DNA of 64,000 nt. It comes from Diploscapter coronatus. Lineage: Eukaryota > Nematoda > Chromadorea > Rhabditida > Rhabditidae. The position numbers and the translations under genes are program-made. Positions 59,801-64,000 of this stretch are shown here, in pieces; position 1 is the first letter of the stretch, and every line of letters begins with the position of its first letter. The notes below the pieces were generated by a model. That model made no database searches. It was not told the origin of the DNA and saw only the letters and a list, made by a program, of their open reading frames with translations. Where the stretch lies: positions 47,515,201 through 47,579,200 of the forward strand of contig OZ038422.1 in NCBI GenBank assembly GCA_964036155.1, written 5' to 3'.

Positions 59801-62800
59801 TGACAATCTATGTTTGGAGTAGAAATTCAGGCCCCAAATAAAAAATACTAAATTGGGATTTTCAGACGTACGTCTCGATGTCGGATCTAGCGGGAGCCGC
59901 GGTGGAAGCGATTGGTCGGTGCGCGGTGCGGGTCGGAGCAGTTAGTGAACAGTGCATGAAAGGGCTCGTCCAACTCATCTCGTCGCAAAATGAAACCGTC
60001 GTCTGCGCGGCGGTTGTAGTTTTGAAACGGTAGGGAATTTTCAAATTTTGAAAGTGCAATAACTTTCAAAAATAATTTTACTTGGGATTATTGAAGAAAT
60101 TTTGATACCATTAGCTAAATGTACCATTTTCCAAAATTCGATATTTTAGATTTTGAAAGATGACCATAAATATATAATCTTCTAGCTGAGAAAATACATA
60201 AATATTTAGATTTGTTCATTCATTTTATTCACTTTTAAAAATAAAAATAATTGCATTCTGCAGGCTTCTCCACGCTGAGGCGCCCTACAACTTGTTGGCC
60301 AGACTGATCAGATTGATGCCGAATATTGAAACTCCACAGGTGACAATATTTGTTGGAAAATAATAAACTTAAAAATAAATATTAAAAAATTCAGGCCCGC
60401 GCATGCATCGTCTGGCTGGTCGCAACGCACGCGGATGTGGTCATCGACATGGCGCCGGATTTCCTGAGAATTCTCGCAAAGTCCTACCCAAACGAGGACC
60501 AGTTGGTTAAGGTTAGTTCGAAAAATTTTTTCTGAAGCAATTTTTATAAGAAAATATTTTGTGAACAGTTTTTCGATGCAAAAAATATTTCCTTTTCGTT
60601 TTTAAAATAAAAAATTCCGATTCTTCAGATTGAAATTCTAAAATTGGCGATCAAACTGTGGATGGTGCAGCGAGAGAAATGCGAAAAACTGGTGCAGTAC
60701 GTCCTTCAAATGGCCAAATTCGATCTGAGCTACGATGTGAGAGATAGGTCAGAGAATTTTGGGTCAATCAAACAACAAAACCTGAATTGAAAGTAGAATT
60801 GCATTATTATTATTATTATCACGAAATTTTGAAACATAGCAATGCTTGAAAAGATTTTTTTTTGCGATTATAGCCAAGAAGATCGATCGATTGAAAACTC
60901 TTCATTTCTACTAATTATCTAAATTTATGAAATAGTTTAAATTTAAAGCGTAAGCTTTTTTCTTGTTGAATTAAATATTTCGTGGATTAAAGCCCATATT
61001 TTCATCTCGACTATTTGAAACATTTAATAAAAAAATATTCCAGATGTCGGTTCATGCGCAATCTTCTATTCAACACTACGATTCTATCTAAACACTCGGA
61101 AGAAATCTTCCTGGCCCAAAAACCCGCACCGGAACTCGTCAGCAAATTCAAAGGCTAGTTTTTCTTTTTTTTATTTTTGGAAAAAAACCTAATAAAAGTA
61201 CGTATCGACTAAGCACTCCCAATGTAACTTTTTATCATCATAATCGAAAATTCTGAAACTTGTTCTAAAATCTTTAAAAAAAAATGAGAAATAAAATTTT
61301 CAGAAAGAGACCAATTCCAACTTGGCACTCTATCGCATACGCTATGCCAAAGATGCGACCGGTACGCCGATCTACCCAGCTGGCCTGAGGTTAGACTTTT
61401 TGCAAAAGTTTTAAAAGTCATAAAGTCATGATATTTTTTAACATAAATGCACTGAATACATTCGAGAAAAATTCTTTTTTTCTTTATAAAGAAACTGGTA
61501 GAAGTATCAAAAAACTAAACAAATTTCAGGTTTCCTCCGACCCCGCCCTTCGCAAGGACCCCAACGCTGTCGATACGCCCGCTTGGGAAGAAGAAGTTGA
61601 GGAAGAAGATGAAAGTGAAGAAGAGCAAAGCGATGAGGAAGATTCGGGAGAGGAAACTGACGACGATGTGAGTTTTTGTTCTGAAAATCAAATGCTGAAA
61701 GGTCAGAACGAGCGGGGAAACTTGACCCAAAGAATAGTATGACCTCAATAATGCAATAGAAATCGAGACTTCGATTCCCGAGTGACTCTGGGTGAAAATT
61801 AAATATTTTAGCCAAAGTGGTGGGTCCATATAAGAAGATTTTTGAAAATTGTAGAAAATAGTAAATAGTTTTGTAGAGACTTTTAAGAGCTACATGATAA
61901 AAAAAACTCTAATTTCAGGAAGAAGAATTAGAAAATGAAGAATCAGAGAATGAAAATGAATCCGATACGAGCGGTTCTGAAGAAGAAAGTGATGAGGAGA
62001 GTGAAGAAGAGGAAACGGGAAGTGAGGAGGAACCCATCAAAAAGAAGCCACAACCAAAGGAACAAGTCAAGAAAGGCACCAATAATGCAGGTGGGTATTT
62101 TTGGAAAGAGAAACTATTAAAAAGGCGGACTTTAAAAATAATAAATAGATTTAGAAAATAATACGTATAAACTTAAATTTTCAGGGTAAAATTTTAATAT
62201 GTTTTCCATCGAATTAAAAATGATATTTTTCAGGGGCGTTAAATCTGAAACCGGTTTCGAATTCTGGCCAACCGAAAACCAGCGGAAATCTCGATTTGCT
62301 GATCGACTTGGATTTTTCGACGGTCGGTTCGCGCTCAATCGCTGAGGCCCCCAAATCTACGGTAGGGAGAATTTGAAACAAAATAAATTTGAAGATTGTT
62401 ACATAGACTAGCATCAATCAAAACTCACTTTGGCAAAATCTAACCTTAGATATGAAAATTTGAGACAGATTTTTCACGAAAATTATGGATATTTTAGCAT
62501 TTCCTAGATTTTTGAAACATTATGTTGTTCTGAAAATTTCTATTTTATGAGGAATCAAAATCAGATAAGGAGGTATTATTATCTTCATTTTTGTTTTTAG
62601 CCAAAGTTCTTTTTGTAACTAGGAAAAAAGCTCTAAAAATGCAAATTTTCAGTTTTCACCCCTGGTCCTGCTGAACACGGTGGAATCGGACGGTCTTGAG
62701 GTGAAATTGCTGGAATTCACTCGGGAAAACGAGGGCAAATTCACGCCCTTCGTGTTGGGAGTGAAGAACACCACGAACAGACAGGTGAAGGCGATCGAAG

Positions 62801-63913
62801 TCAGAGTCACAGACATGAAGACCAAAATTACCGGCAATAGACAGGTGGGCGATTTTTTGAAAATAGGAAAAATGATAATGAAAACTAATTTCCTGATTAT
62901 AATAATTTTCGAAAATACTCTTTTATCATACGGAATAGGAAGAGAGAACAGTTAAGTGTAAAAATAAAATTCGAAAAATTTCATCACTTATTCTGAAACT
63001 TGGGCGATTAAGGTTTTCCGAATTTTTAAAACAAAATCGACGAGAATTATTATTTCAAAAAATGTTCAAATCTTTATTTTTTTAATTTCTAGAAAATGTT
63101 TAAGAATATTGTTCTTCTCAGATCGACCAGCTAGAACCGGGCGACTCGCGAAAACTCCGCCTGGCAATTGACATGGAGGCTTCTGGGGGCGCGACCAAGA
63201 AAATCGAACTGAAATTGGAGCGAGAGGCCGCTCAGCCTTGCAGCTTCTCGTTGGAGGTATTTTTGCAGCATCTTAAAAAATCGAGCTTTTACACAAGGAA
63301 ATCAATCTAGTTTTTTCTAAAATTTGAATGAAACAAAAAAGTTTTGAATGGGCAATTTTTTATAAAGCGAAAACAATCAACACATGTATCTGATTGAAGA
63401 AGAAAAATAAAATAATTTTAAATTTAAATGTTCAGATCCCACTCGGCGAGCAAATTCAGCCGGTCCGCTTTTCGCCCGAAGATTTCGAGCAGCAATGGAA
63501 AAAATTAGGGGGAATGAACCGACACGCTGCTAAACTAGACAAGGAAGTCGAAGCTGAACAATTGATGGGCAGGGTCAATGTGCACAAGATCAATCAGAAG
63601 GTAGGATTTTTTTTATTTTGAATAAACTTTTTAAAAAATCAGAAAATCAATTTTTCGAGGATAAATGAAAATTGTTTGGATAGAAAGTCTATCTTTTGAG
63701 TACAAAATTACATTTTTGCGGAGAAAAAATGAAATTTATTGGGAAGGAAGAGTTTTTTGAAAATAAGAAAATTTTCAGCTCTACGCCGGCCAAACGCGCT
63801 CGCAGACAGAGCTAGTGCTGATTCGACTGGACGAGGAGAATTTGGAGGTCGCCTCCGAAAATGCTATCTTCGCAAGAATGCTCCATTCACAGATCATGAA
63901 AATCTTTATGTGA
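56816..63913 (+). CDS. apb-3: AP-3 adaptor complex beta subunit
   Basis: Twenty-three exons in consistent phase give 948 residues. Residues ~20-560 form the adaptin trunk of helical repeats ([80 protein letters not shown]). [10 protein letters not shown] near residue 570 is the beta-3 signature before the hinge. Residues ~595-697 are the acidic Ser/Glu hinge typical of AP-3 beta. The C-terminal ear region ends the protein. AP-3 sorts cargo from endosomes and the Golgi to lysosome-related organelles (gut granules in worms). The intron after 61153 must start with GC (AAAG|GCTAGT), because the only GT donor nearby creates a stop; the next exon is 61304-61389. The last exon is 63779-63913. No poly(A) signal is seen before the window ends. 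Confidence 0.95.
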
Positions 63914-64000
63914 AAAATCTCAGTTTTTACTTTTGGAAAGTCACCCCTTTTATTATATTTCCTTGTTAAATTCGTCACTTTCTTTCTAAAAAATTAACAT
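63914..64000. other. start of the AP-3 beta 3' UTR
   Basis: Short AT-rich end of the window; no poly(A) signal and no further feature. Confidence 0.5.

Noticed and set aside
61755..61795. TTCGATTCCC resembling a tRNA T-arm (B box)
   Set aside because: No matching A box, acceptor stem or cloverleaf could be formed around it; it lies in an AP-3 beta intron.
61507..61829. Two ~100-codon minus-strand frames over the AP-3 beta hinge
   Set aside because: Antisense of a Glu-rich exon yields Phe/Leu/Ser-rich frames; no independent support.
1..64000. Bacterial or phage features, CRISPR arrays, defence systems
   Set aside because: The sequence is intron-rich eukaryotic DNA throughout; no direct-repeat/spacer array or prokaryotic gene was seen.

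Overview
The window is nuclear DNA of a rhabditid nematode. Genes are split into many short exons by small introns ending in TTTTCAG or TTTTAG. Start codons often sit just downstream of an unpaired 3' splice acceptor, as expected for spliced-leader trans-splicing. One gene belongs to a nematode-restricted type II membrane family (DUF1647-like), and there is a secreted ShK-domain gene. The proteins are close to known Caenorhabditis and human families, but I cannot name the species. All gene models were joined by hand: exon phases were checked, but no transcript or database was consulted.

Layout, left to right. (1) 1-3.9 kb: probable tail of an upstream plus-strand gene, then a tail-anchored protein gene (742-3645) whose 2 kb first intron holds an unidentified minus-strand gene. 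(2) 4.7-9.1 kb: a Bax inhibitor-1 family gene (TMBIM6-like), followed by a 1.9 kb TA-flanked transposon-like element that lies between the gene and a likely original poly(A) signal. (3) 9.5-18.8 kb: an F-box/leucine-rich-repeat gene carrying a second, inverted copy of that element in an intron, tail-to-tail with a CHORD/CS co-chaperone gene (CHORDC1/chp-1) that shows a one-base frameshift in exon 1. (4) 19.3-29.1 kb: SRRM1/rsr-1 (with a foldback element in an intron), TMEM242, and PIGL. (5) 29.6-33.9 kb, minus strand: a DUF1647-like membrane protein and a secreted protein with two ShK domains. (6) 34.8-46.2 kb, plus strand: pen-2, a tamalin/CYTIP-like PDZ protein at operon-like spacing, a LETMD1-like mitochondrial protein with an apparent pair of mutually exclusive cassettes, and the Golgi N-acetyltransferase NAA60. 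(7) 47.3-49.3 kb, minus strand: an unidentified conserved-looking protein. (8) 50.4-63.9 kb, plus strand: taf-5 and the complete beta subunit of AP-3.

Most genes are unrelated housekeeping functions: splicing, transcription, vesicle traffic, GPI-anchor synthesis, gamma-secretase and co-chaperone work. They are linked mainly by position. Several plus-strand neighbours are close enough to be operons, best supported for pen-2 with the PDZ gene.

The most notable observation is in the LETMD1-like gene. Two alternative exon sets, one of 55+28 nt and one of 83 nt, each encode the same 28-residue conserved/membrane segment and share splice phases at both ends. Other points are non-GT (GC-AG) introns in three genes, the exon-1 frameshift in the chp-1 homologue, and a mobile element placed between a gene and its probable poly(A) signal. 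I found no RNA genes, CRISPR arrays or autonomous transposases.
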